From Maribacter sp. MJ134 (GTDB taxonomy: Bacteria > Bacteroidota > Bacteroidia > Flavobacteriales > Flavobacteriaceae): a stretch of DNA of 64,000 nucleotides. Location: the NCBI RefSeq assembly GCF_003970695.1, contig NZ_CP034570.1, forward strand, positions 806,001 to 870,000, in the 5' to 3' direction. A program made the translations under genes and the position numbers. A model generated the notes under the pieces. The model searched no databases, was not told where the DNA came from, and saw nothing but the letters and a program-made list of their open reading frames with translations. Below, piece by piece: positions 16,942 through 23,656 of this stretch (within the stretch, counting starts at the first letter, position 1; every line of letters starts with the position of its first letter).

Positions 16942-17484
16942 ATGAAAAAAGTAGTAGCAGTATTTTTAATAGCCCTTTTGCCAACATTTGGTTTTTCTCA
17001 ATCCATCTTTGATAAATATGAAGATATGGATCAAGTGGGTTCGGTAATCGTAAATAAAGGGATGATAGATCTAGTCTCCAAGTTAGGAGCGATGAGTGAC
17101 GATGCTGAAGCCAAGGAATTTATGGAAGCGGCAAGCGGTTTAAATCGGGTCAAGGTCTTTATGACAGAAGATGCGGCGGTATCTGCAGATATGTCCAAAA
17201 CTGTGAATAAGTATTTAAAATCTTCTAAGCTAGAAGAGTTAATGCGCGTTAAGGACAAGGATGTAAACGTAAAGTTTTACATAAAGGAAGGAAAGAAGAA
17301 GGATCACGTGTCAGAACTATTAATGTTCGTTTCAGGATTGGATAATGTTGAGATGGGACATAACGGCAGAAAATTAGAAACTGTTCTGGTAAGTTTAACC
17401 GGCGATATTGATTTGAGCAAAATTGGCACCATCACCAACAAAATGGATTTGCCCAAAGATTTAAACAAGGCAGGCAGAAAATAA
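16942..17484 (+). CDS. DUF4252 exported protein, copy 2
   Basis: A 180-residue paralogue of the preceding gene with a signal peptide (MKKVVAVFLIALLPTFGFSQ) and the same order of blocks: SIFDKYEDMDQVGSVIVNKGM, VKVFMTEDA, NKYLKSSKLEELMRVKDKDV, KKDHVSELLMFVSGLDNVEM and ETVLVSLTGDIDLSKIG. Conservation runs along the full length, so the pair arose by tandem duplication. A 98-bp AT-rich spacer separates the copies. Function unknown; probably periplasmic. Confidence 0.9.
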   Translation: MKKVVAVFLIALLPTFGFSQSIFDKYEDMDQVGSVIVNKGMIDLVSKLGAMSDDAEAKEFMEAASGLNRVKVFMTEDAAVSADMSKTVNKYLKSSKLEELMRVKDKDVNVKFYIKEGKKKDHVSELLMFVSGLDNVEMGHNGRKLETVLVSLTGDIDLSKIGTITNKMDLPKDLNKAGRK

Positions 17485-17496
17485 ATAAAAATTGAA

Positions 17497-17530
17497 CGTC
17501 CCGTTTAAGAAAACTTACTTAAACGGGACG
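17497..17530. terminator. perfect 13-bp inverted repeat between DUF4252 copies 2 and 3
   Basis: CGTCCCGTTTAAG at 17497-17509 pairs exactly with CTTAAACGGGACG at 17518-17530 around an 8-base loop. It is followed by GTTTAATG rather than a long T run, so it may be a weak terminator, an RNA-stabilising stem, or an attenuator that lowers expression of the third gene relative to the first two. Confidence 0.55.
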
Positions 17531-17557
17531 GTTTAATGAATTGTAAAGCTAATGGGT

Positions 17558-18100
17558 ATGAAAAAAATAATTAGAATCTGTCTTTTGTTAATGCTGGTCA
17601 TTGTATCATCTTGTTCTTCAACACAGAGCTTACAGGAGTACTATGTGGACAACTCGGAAAATCCAAATTTTTTGTCTTTTGATATTCCTACCAGTCTTTT
17701 GAATTTAGAAGAAGCGGAACTAACCTCAGAACAGAGAAGTGCTTTTGAGTCCTTAAAAAAACTTAATATTCTAGCCTTTAAAAAAACCTTGGACAATGTT
17801 GCTGCTTACAAAACGGAGAAAGCTAATGTAAAGGCCATCTTGGCAAATGACGATTATACAGAATTAATGAAAATGAACACGGAGTTCGGTAAGGCCGCTA
17901 TTCGTTATAAGGGAGAAGAGGATGCCATAGACGAGGTTATTATATTTGGCGATAACAAGGAAACAGGTTTTGCTCTTGTACGTGTACTGGGAAAAGAAAT
18001 GAACCCAGCACATTTCGTTCAATTATTACAAGCTTTACAGAAATCTGATTTCAATGGCGAGGGTCTTGGAGATTTAGGTAATTTTTTCAAAGGAAAATAG
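17558..18100 (+). CDS. DUF4252-like lipoprotein, copy 3
   Basis: A 180-residue lipoprotein counted from ATG 17558. The signal MKKIIRICLLLMLVIVSSC has its lipobox cysteine at residue 19. The mature part is more diverged than the other two but keeps the same layout: a strand-helix start with NPNFLSFDIPTSLLNL, a helix-rich middle (LKKLNILAFKKTLDNVAAYKTEK, then YTELMKMNTEFGKAAIRYKGEED) and an end with GFALVRVLGKEMNPAHFVQLLQAL. A lipid anchor on one member and soluble exported forms for the others suggest an envelope complex or a receptor-ligand arrangement. That is inference; the function is unknown. Confidence 0.82.
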   Translation: MKKIIRICLLLMLVIVSSCSSTQSLQEYYVDNSENPNFLSFDIPTSLLNLEEAELTSEQRSAFESLKKLNILAFKKTLDNVAAYKTEKANVKAILANDDYTELMKMNTEFGKAAIRYKGEEDAIDEVIIFGDNKETGFALVRVLGKEMNPAHFVQLLQALQKSDFNGEGLGDLGNFFKGK

Positions 18101-18118
18101 TACTACAGGTTTTTAAAG

Positions 18119-18156
18119 AATCCTGCTTCGTTCAAAACGGAGCGGGATTTTTTAAT
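18119..18156 (+). terminator. intrinsic terminator after the DUF4252 cluster
   Basis: AATCCTGCTTCG (18119-18130) pairs with CGGAGCGGGATT (18138-18149) over 12 bp including G-U pairs, with a 7-base loop, followed by TTTTTT. It closes the sigma/DUF4252 operon before mscS. Confidence 0.75.
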
Positions 18157-18196
18157 TTGTACGGTAATTGACACATTAATTTTGTGACCTTCTAGA

Positions 18197-18204
18197 TATT
18201 TTTG
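18197..18204 (+). promoter_or_regulatory. candidate -7 box for mscS
   Basis: TATTTTTG matches TAnnTTTG exactly, 52 bp upstream of the mscS ATG and downstream of the preceding terminator. The nearest TTTG (18181-18184) is only 12 bp away, shorter than normal for a -33 element, so the call is tentative. Confidence 0.35.
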
Positions 18205-18256
18205 TTTCTTACTAATTGTAAAAATCATATTAACACTAAAACAACAGAAAACTATC

Positions 18257-19066
18257 ATGGAAGACGCAAAAGTATGGATTGATAAAGGAATTGAATTTAT
18301 CACCGAATTCGGCCCAAAGCTAATTGGAGCTGTAGTAATTTACATTATCGGCTCGTGGATAATTAAAAAGATAATGAAGGTGCTGCGGGGCACGATGTCC
18401 AAAGCTGACTACGATAAATCCCTTCAGAAATTTCTTTTGAGTCTTGCCAAATGGGCACTGACAATATTCTTGATCATTACGGTTATCTCTACGTTAGGCG
18501 TTGAGACAACAAGTTTAGCAGCGGTAATAGCGGCCGCAGGTTTAGCCATTGGTCTAGCGCTTCAAGGTTCGCTATCGAATTTTGCGGGTGGCGTTTTAAT
18601 CATCATTTTTAAACCATACAAAATTGGTGACTTGGTAGAAGCTCAAGGTGTATTGGGTAGCGTTAAGGAAATCGAGATTTTCACTACAAAATTGATAACG
18701 CCACAAAACAAACTTGCCATTGTGCCAAATGGTGCCATGGCCAACGGAAATATAATTAACTATACCGCAGAAGGTAAAATGCGTGTAGATACAACTGTCG
18801 GCGTGGATTATGGTTCCGATATCAAAAAAACAAAAGAGGTACTTTTAGCAATGTTAGAGGCAAATCCTTTAGTACTTAAGGACCCAGCACCAAGTGTGAA
18901 CGTAGAGGAGCTAGCGGATAGTTCGGTAAATCTTGCCGTAAGACCTTTCTGTAAGCCAGAAGATTATTGGGACGTTTATTTTGGAACAATCGAGGGTACG
19001 AAAGAAGCCTTGGATAAAGCGGGAATAGAAATTCCTTATCCACACGAGGTTCAGATTAACAAATAA
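18257..19066 (+). CDS. mscS: small-conductance mechanosensitive channel, MscS family
   Basis: A 269-residue inner-membrane channel of the minimal MscS type with three transmembrane helices: about residues 18-38, 58-80 and the pore helix TM3 at about 88-120 (AAGLAIGLALQGSLSNFAGGVLIII), rich in the Gly/Ala pattern that packs the heptameric pore. The cytoplasmic beta domain follows with KPYKIGDLVEAQGVLGSVKEIEIFTT and VPNGAMANGNIINYT, both family hallmarks, and the alpha-beta domain ends with IPYPHEVQINK. The length is close to E. coli MscS. It is a stand-alone gene bounded by two terminators and acts as an osmotic release valve. Confidence 0.96.
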   Translation: MEDAKVWIDKGIEFITEFGPKLIGAVVIYIIGSWIIKKIMKVLRGTMSKADYDKSLQKFLLSLAKWALTIFLIITVISTLGVETTSLAAVIAAAGLAIGLALQGSLSNFAGGVLIIIFKPYKIGDLVEAQGVLGSVKEIEIFTTKLITPQNKLAIVPNGAMANGNIINYTAEGKMRVDTTVGVDYGSDIKKTKEVLLAMLEANPLVLKDPAPSVNVEELADSSVNLAVRPFCKPEDYWDVYFGTIEGTKEALDKAGIEIPYPHEVQINK

Positions 19067-19085
19067 GAATAGTTTTTGCAACTGA

Positions 19086-19114
19086 AAAGACCGCTAATTA
19101 GCGGTCTTTTTTTG
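19086..19114. terminator. bidirectional terminator between mscS and purB
   Basis: AAAGACCGCTAA pairs with TTAGCGGTCTTT in an almost perfect palindrome, followed by TTTTTG on the plus strand and with an A-rich opposite flank. It serves both convergent genes. Confidence 0.85.
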
Positions 19115-19133
19115 TTTCTGGTACATATAAGTT

Positions 19134-20480
19134 CTATATACCTGTATAGTTACTTGGCGTAATCTGTTTCAGTTCTTTTTTAATGGTTTCAGAAACTTCG
19201 AGTGTATCTATAAAGTTTCCTATCGATTCTTGGTTGATTTTCTCGTTCGTGCGGGTAAGACCTTTTAACGCTTCGTATGGATTAGGATATCCTTCGCGTC
19301 GAAGAATAGTCTGAATCGCCTCGGCAACTACAGCCCAATTATTTTCAAGATCCTGCTCAAACTTATCTTTGTTCAACAGTAATTTATTCAATCCTTTTAA
19401 AGTGGCTTGAAAAGCGATTATGGTATGTGCAAATGGTACGCCCACATTTCTTAAAACGGTACTATCCGTAAGATCGCGCTGTAGTCTAGATACGGGTAAT
19501 TTGGCTGATAAATGTTCAAAAATGGCATTGGCCAGACCCAAGTTACCTTCAGAATTTTCAAAGTCTATCGGATTTACTTTATGCGGCATCGCAGAAGAAC
19601 CAACTTCACCGGCTTTTATTTTCTGTTTAAAATAATCCATGGACACGTAAGTCCAAAAGTCACGGTCTAGGTCTAATACAATCGTATTAATTCTTTTCAT
19701 CGTATCAAAAAGTGCCGCTACATGGTCATAGTGCTCTATTTGGGTGGTAGGGAAGGAGTGGTGAAGCCCTAGTTTTTCCTGAACAAAAGTGCTACCAAAA
19801 TTTTTCCAATCAATAGTTGGGTAGGCTACTTTGTGGGCATTAAAACTTCCTGTCGCACCACCGAATTTAGCCGCACTAGGAATATCGTTCAAGAGGTTGA
19901 ACTGTTCTTTTAAGCGTTTTACGTAAACCGATATTTCTTTTCCTAAACGTGTGGGAGAAGCTGGTTGCCCATGTGTTCGTGCCAGCATGGGAATGGCAGC
20001 CCATTCTGCGGTTAATTCCTCTAACTTCTCGAGTAGTTGAAAATATTGAGGAACGTAAACCTCGTTCATGGCTTCTTTTATGGAGAGCGGAATAGCCGTA
20101 TTATTTATGTCTTGAGAGGTTAGGCCAAAATGAATGAATTCCTTAAAGGCGGAAAGCCCCAGTTTGTCGAACGCCTTTTTTATGAAATACTCAACAGCTT
20201 TTACATCGTGATTCGTGGTCTTTTCAATCTCTTTGATATCCTCGGCATCCTTGGTGTCGAAGTTGCTATAGATTTCACGGAGAACACTAAATTTGGAATT
20301 GTCAAAATGGGCAAGTTGTGGCAACGGAATCTCACAAAGCGCTATAAAATATTCGATTTCAACCCGTACCCTATATTTAATAAGGGCTGCTTCAGAGAAG
20401 TAGGGCGCTAGACCCACCGTTTTATTTCTATAACGACCATCTATTGGAGAAATGGCATTTAATTCATCGAGAGCTGTCAT
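19134..20480 (-). CDS. purB: adenylosuccinate lyase
   Basis: This enzyme acts twice in purine synthesis: it cleaves SAICAR to AICAR and adenylosuccinate to AMP, releasing fumarate each time. The 448 residues begin with LNAISPIDGRYR, typical of the E. coli-like subclass, contain TNHDVKAVEYFIK, the HFGLTSQDINNTA loop, MLARTHGQPASPTRLGKE, and the superfamily signature SSAMPHKVNPIDFENSEGN, which carries the catalytic serine loop. It is transcribed alone from a -7 box at 20509-20516. Confidence 0.97.
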   Translation of the reverse strand: MTALDELNAISPIDGRYRNKTVGLAPYFSEAALIKYRVRVEIEYFIALCEIPLPQLAHFDNSKFSVLREIYSNFDTKDAEDIKEIEKTTNHDVKAVEYFIKKAFDKLGLSAFKEFIHFGLTSQDINNTAIPLSIKEAMNEVYVPQYFQLLEKLEELTAEWAAIPMLARTHGQPASPTRLGKEISVYVKRLKEQFNLLNDIPSAAKFGGATGSFNAHKVAYPTIDWKNFGSTFVQEKLGLHHSFPTTQIEHYDHVAALFDTMKRINTIVLDLDRDFWTYVSMDYFKQKIKAGEVGSSAMPHKVNPIDFENSEGNLGLANAIFEHLSAKLPVSRLQRDLTDSTVLRNVGVPFAHTIIAFQATLKGLNKLLLNKDKFEQDLENNWAVVAEAIQTILRREGYPNPYEALKGLTRTNEKINQESIGNFIDTLEVSETIKKELKQITPSNYTGI

Positions 20481-20508
20481 GTAAATGGCTTGTTTGTATT
20501 GAAAAGGC

Positions 20509-20516
20509 CAAAGATA
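20509..20516 (-). promoter_or_regulatory. candidate -7 box for purB
   Basis: The minus strand reads TATCTTTG, a perfect TAnnTTTG match, 29 bp upstream of the purB ATG and between purB and the sirtuin-linked gene. Confidence 0.5.
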
Positions 20517-20570
20517 CCTATAACTGCTAGAGTTTAAAAATGGACTTCAGCTATACTTCAGCACATTTAA

Positions 20571-21134
20571 TTACTTTATTCTGTTGAGAATCATCCATGC
20601 GCGTGTCCTGTAGCCAGCGCTACCTGAGGCATAACTTTGTTCTAAAACCTTTTTTAGTTCAGGTCGTATCCAGTCAAATCGTTCACCTAAATAAAATAGA
20701 TTGGTCATGGCAAAAACCTTAGTAGCTACTTTATGTTGGCCAATAAGCCAATCAAAACAGACTTCGGCCATAATTTCTTGTTGTTTAAAAGTAATGGCTT
20801 TTATGTAGGCAGCATCTTTTTTTACAAAGTATCGTTCATTGACCATTTCTAGAACATGGCTCATAGGACGAAGGGTCGATTCCCAATTAATAACGGTTAA
20901 ACCTTCAATGAATATATTTATATTGGGCAATATGTAATCTAGTTTTTTGCGCATTAAATGGTCAAAGACCCAGCACGCGTTGAAGTTTTTTCTGAGTTTA
21001 TCCTGTTCATAAATGACCTTTAACACAACCGCTGTAAGTTCAGGTCTCGTTTTTAATTCATCGACCAATTGCATAATTTGATTCTTGTTCAATCTAGAAC
21101 CATTCAATTTTTCAGTAAGTGTATCGGCCGTCAT
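20571..21134 (-). CDS. helical repeat-like protein coupled to the sirtuin
   Basis: This 187-residue cytoplasmic protein is predicted all-alpha (LNKNQIMQLVDELKTRPELTAVVLKVIYEQ, then NACWVFDHLMRKKLDYILPNINIFI) and has an overall pattern that recalls HEAT or DNA-alkylation-repair-like helical repeats. Database homologues beside purB are sometimes labelled adenylosuccinate lyase, but no lyase motif is present. Its ATG overlaps the stop codon of the sirtuin gene (TAATG), so the two proteins are probably made together and may interact. No specific function can be assigned. Confidence 0.8.
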   Translation of the reverse strand: MTADTLTEKLNGSRLNKNQIMQLVDELKTRPELTAVVLKVIYEQDKLRKNFNACWVFDHLMRKKLDYILPNINIFIEGLTVINWESTLRPMSHVLEMVNERYFVKKDAAYIKAITFKQQEIMAEVCFDWLIGQHKVATKVFAMTNLFYLGERFDWIRPELKKVLEQSYASGSAGYRTRAWMILNRIK

Positions 21135-21820
21135 TAATGGTCTATTAATTGCATCACCAGGCTAGGTACACCAATGGTAGCAGTTTTGGCTATGATGGTC
21201 AAACTTTCAAAATCATTTTCGTTTACATTGGGTTTGGGATCTATAAGATAAATAGGCGTTCCTAATTTTGCATAGTTAACTAAACTTGCTGCGGGATACA
21301 CCTGCATAGAAGTGCCGATAATAATAACAATGTCCGCTTGTGCTACAATTTCTATGGCAGGTTCCAGCATAGGCACCATTTCACCGAACCAAACGATATG
21401 AGGGCGTAATTGATGGCCGTTTTCGTCAAAATCACCAAGTACAAGGTCTTTTTTCCAGGTGAGCACATGATTTTCATCGGCCGTACTGCGAACTTTAAAA
21501 AGCTCGCCGTGTAGGTGCAGCACGTTACCGCTGCCCGCCTGTTCATGAAGGTTATCTACGTTTTGGGTAATGATGTCTACTTTAAATTTTTCTTCAAGCT
21601 GTACCAAAGCTTTGTGTCCTGCATTGGGAGTAACCTTCAACAATTGCCTTCGGCGTTGATTGTAGAATTCTAATACCAGTTCAGGATTTCTGGCAAATCC
21701 TTGTGGTGAGGCAACTTCCATGACATCATGTCCTTCCCAAAGTCCATCGGCATCCCTAAAGGTTTTTAATCCGCTTTCGGCGCTAATTCCTGCCCCTGTT
21801 AGAACTACAATTTGCTTCAC
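21134..21820 (-). CDS. cobB: SIR2-family NAD-dependent protein deacylase, cysteine-free
   Basis: A 228-residue sirtuin that removes acyl groups from lysines using NAD. The NAD-binding motif GAGISAESGLKTFRD is at residues 9-23, QNVDNLH is near 90, and the catalytic histidine lies in LHLHGE (about residues 102-107). The EFYNQRR motif (about 51-57) supplies the Tyr and Arg that bind succinyl or malonyl groups in the class III (SIRT5/CobB) group, so desuccinylase activity is likely. The four zinc-binding cysteines of most sirtuins are absent; the whole protein has no cysteine. Where the zinc module should sit it has STADENHVLTWKKDLVLGDFD. It is coupled to the helical-repeat gene downstream. Confidence 0.92.
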   Translation of the reverse strand: MKQIVVLTGAGISAESGLKTFRDADGLWEGHDVMEVASPQGFARNPELVLEFYNQRRRQLLKVTPNAGHKALVQLEEKFKVDIITQNVDNLHEQAGSGNVLHLHGELFKVRSTADENHVLTWKKDLVLGDFDENGHQLRPHIVWFGEMVPMLEPAIEIVAQADIVIIIGTSMQVYPAASLVNYAKLGTPIYLIDPKPNVNENDFESLTIIAKTATIGVPSLVMQLIDH

Positions 21821-21865
21821 ATTTCTATTTTATGTTAAAAATATACTTTTTATTATCTTGGTTTT

Positions 21866-22522
21866 ATGATAGATGAAAATCTTTTGTCGTATTTAGAAAA
21901 TTTTCTTTCAGAAGAAAGACGAGAGCGTTTTATTTCTGTACTAGAACAGCGCACCAAGCAAATCACTGTGGTAATAGAAGATGTATTTCAACTTCATAAT
22001 ACCAGTGCGGTTATTAGAAGTTGTGAGGTTTTTGGAATACAAGATGCCCATGTGATAGAGCATAAGTTCGGAAAACGGCTGGATAAAAATATAGCTATGG
22101 GAGCCCAACAATGGGTAGATGTTTATCGCTATACGAATACGGCAGACTGTATTGGAAAGTTAAAATCTAACGGATATAAAATTGTTGCCACGACACCACA
22201 TCATAATGCTGTTCTTTTGGATGATTTTAAGATGGAAGGTAAAGTAGCCCTTTTTTTTGGTACCGAAAGAGATGGCCTTAGCGAAGAGGTCATGGAAAGT
22301 GCCGATGAATTTTTAAAAATACCGATGTTGGGATTTACGGAAAGTCTTAATATTTCTGTTGCCGCTGCCATCATACTTCAAAATTTAGGAGATAAGCTTA
22401 GAAAAACGAATCTTCCTTGGGGCCTTACGGATGATGAAAAAAACGAAAAACGATTAGATTGGACCAAGAAATCCATTAAGAGTATTTCGGAAATTCTTAT
22501 AAGGTATTACGCAACGAAATAG
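21866..22522 (+). CDS. trmH: tRNA 2'-O-methyltransferase, TrmH/SpoU family
   Basis: A 218-residue SAM-dependent methyltransferase of the SPOUT class with a trefoil knot. Motif 1 is LHNTSAVIRSCEVFG (about residues 45-59), motif 2 is ALFFGTERDGLSEE, and motif 3, which forms the knot, is IPMLGFTESLNISVAAAI. The N-terminal part (YLENFLSEERRERFISVLEQR) matches the TrmH subgroup, which methylates G18 of tRNA, so that target is the best guess; other family members modify rRNA. It lies divergent from the sirtuin gene across 45 bp. Confidence 0.9.
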   Translation: MIDENLLSYLENFLSEERRERFISVLEQRTKQITVVIEDVFQLHNTSAVIRSCEVFGIQDAHVIEHKFGKRLDKNIAMGAQQWVDVYRYTNTADCIGKLKSNGYKIVATTPHHNAVLLDDFKMEGKVALFFGTERDGLSEEVMESADEFLKIPMLGFTESLNISVAAAIILQNLGDKLRKTNLPWGLTDDEKNEKRLDWTKKSIKSISEILIRYYATK

Positions 22523-22566
22523 AAAATTCACTATCTTACCCCAACCACTAACTAATTGATAAACAA

Positions 22567-23475
22567 ATGACTACAGTAATTTATATTTTATTGGGCATCG
22601 TTGTGCTTATTATTTTTTTAGCGCTGATAGCCCCGAAGACCTACAATGTTTCTAGAACAATTGAAATAGATAGCCCTAAAGCTAATGTCTTTCCGTATTT
22701 GAAGTTTCTTAATAAACAAAGCGAATGGTCTCCATGGGCCAAAAAAGACCCGGATATGGAACGAAAATTAACTGGAACAGATGGTGAAGTAGGTGCAATA
22801 AGTTATTGGAACGGAAATAAAGAAGTAGGTGAGGGCGAACAAGAGATTACCAAGATTGTGGAAGGCGAACGCGTTGAAGGTAGACTACGTTTTTTTAAAC
22901 CATGGAAGTCAGAATCTGATTGTTACATGGATTTAGAGGAAACTGCTTCAGGAAAGAGTAAGGTAACTTGGGGTTTTTCGGGGAAAAATAAGTTTCCGTT
23001 TAGTATTATGATGCTTTTCATGAGCATGGATAAAATGGTAGGTAAAGATTTTGAAGAAGGTCTAGAGAGCCTAAAAACCCAACTGGAAAATCAGCCTATG
23101 CAAACAAATATGGTAGGATGGTTTGAAATTCCGGTGAGGGATATGGACCGTGCAAAGAAATTTTACGAAACGGTATTCGATATTGCTATTGCCGTTCATG
23201 AGCTGGGCGGCTTTATCATGGGTTGGTTTCCTATGTCTCCAGAAAAAACGGGTGCTTCTGGTTCGTTGGTGCAGCACGATATGTATTCTCCCAGTGAAAC
23301 TCATGGTCCATTGATTTATTTTACCTGTTTAGATGTGTCCCAAGAACTTGGTAGGGTGGTTGAAGCTGGTGGTACGGTCTTAAAGCAAAAAACGGAAATC
23401 GGAGACGGACATGGTTTTATGGGCTTATTTAAAGATTCTGAAGGGAATAGGATTGCATTACATTCTAACAAATAA
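22567..23475 (+). CDS. membrane-anchored SRPBCC-VOC fusion protein
   Basis: A 302-residue protein in three parts: an N-terminal transmembrane helix (about residues 4-24), an SRPBCC/polyketide-cyclase-like domain (about 30-175, with SRTIEIDSPKANVFPYLK and WSPWAKKDPDME) and a vicinal-oxygen-chelate (glyoxalase-like) domain (about 182-302, with GWFEIPVRDMDRAKKFYETVF and FKDSEGNRIALHSN). Each half is normally a separate protein. The VOC half keeps the typical betaalphabeta layout, but its metal ligands cannot be assigned with certainty. The frame is continuous with no stop or shift at the junction. The function is unknown; a small hydrophobic ligand or antibiotic-type substrate is possible. Confidence 0.85.
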   Translation: MTTVIYILLGIVVLIIFLALIAPKTYNVSRTIEIDSPKANVFPYLKFLNKQSEWSPWAKKDPDMERKLTGTDGEVGAISYWNGNKEVGEGEQEITKIVEGERVEGRLRFFKPWKSESDCYMDLEETASGKSKVTWGFSGKNKFPFSIMMLFMSMDKMVGKDFEEGLESLKTQLENQPMQTNMVGWFEIPVRDMDRAKKFYETVFDIAIAVHELGGFIMGWFPMSPEKTGASGSLVQHDMYSPSETHGPLIYFTCLDVSQELGRVVEAGGTVLKQKTEIGDGHGFMGLFKDSEGNRIALHSNK

Positions 23476-23530
23476 GGCACTTAAGTAAGCGCTACTTTGA
23501 TATAGTTCTACTGAAAGTCATTCTTCATCT

Positions 23531-23618
23531 TTAAGTGATAATCGAGATTAAAAATGCTCCGACACTTAGGTTGAAATATCTGTTGGCTTTTCTTCTAATC
23601 CCTGGTGGTTTCGTTCAG
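23531..23618. repeat. dispersed intergenic repeat, copy A
   Basis: TTAAGTGATAATCGAGATTA at 23531-23550, continuing AAAATGCTC, matches copy B at 45716-45744 closely, and the right part (CTTTTCTTCTAATCCCTGGTGG) resembles the right parts of copies B and C. It lies in the 181-bp gap between two convergent genes, with no terminator recognised there. Confidence 0.5.
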
Positions 23619-23656
23619 AAGTCGTTTATTAGGCAAATTATTAGTTTCTTGGTGTT

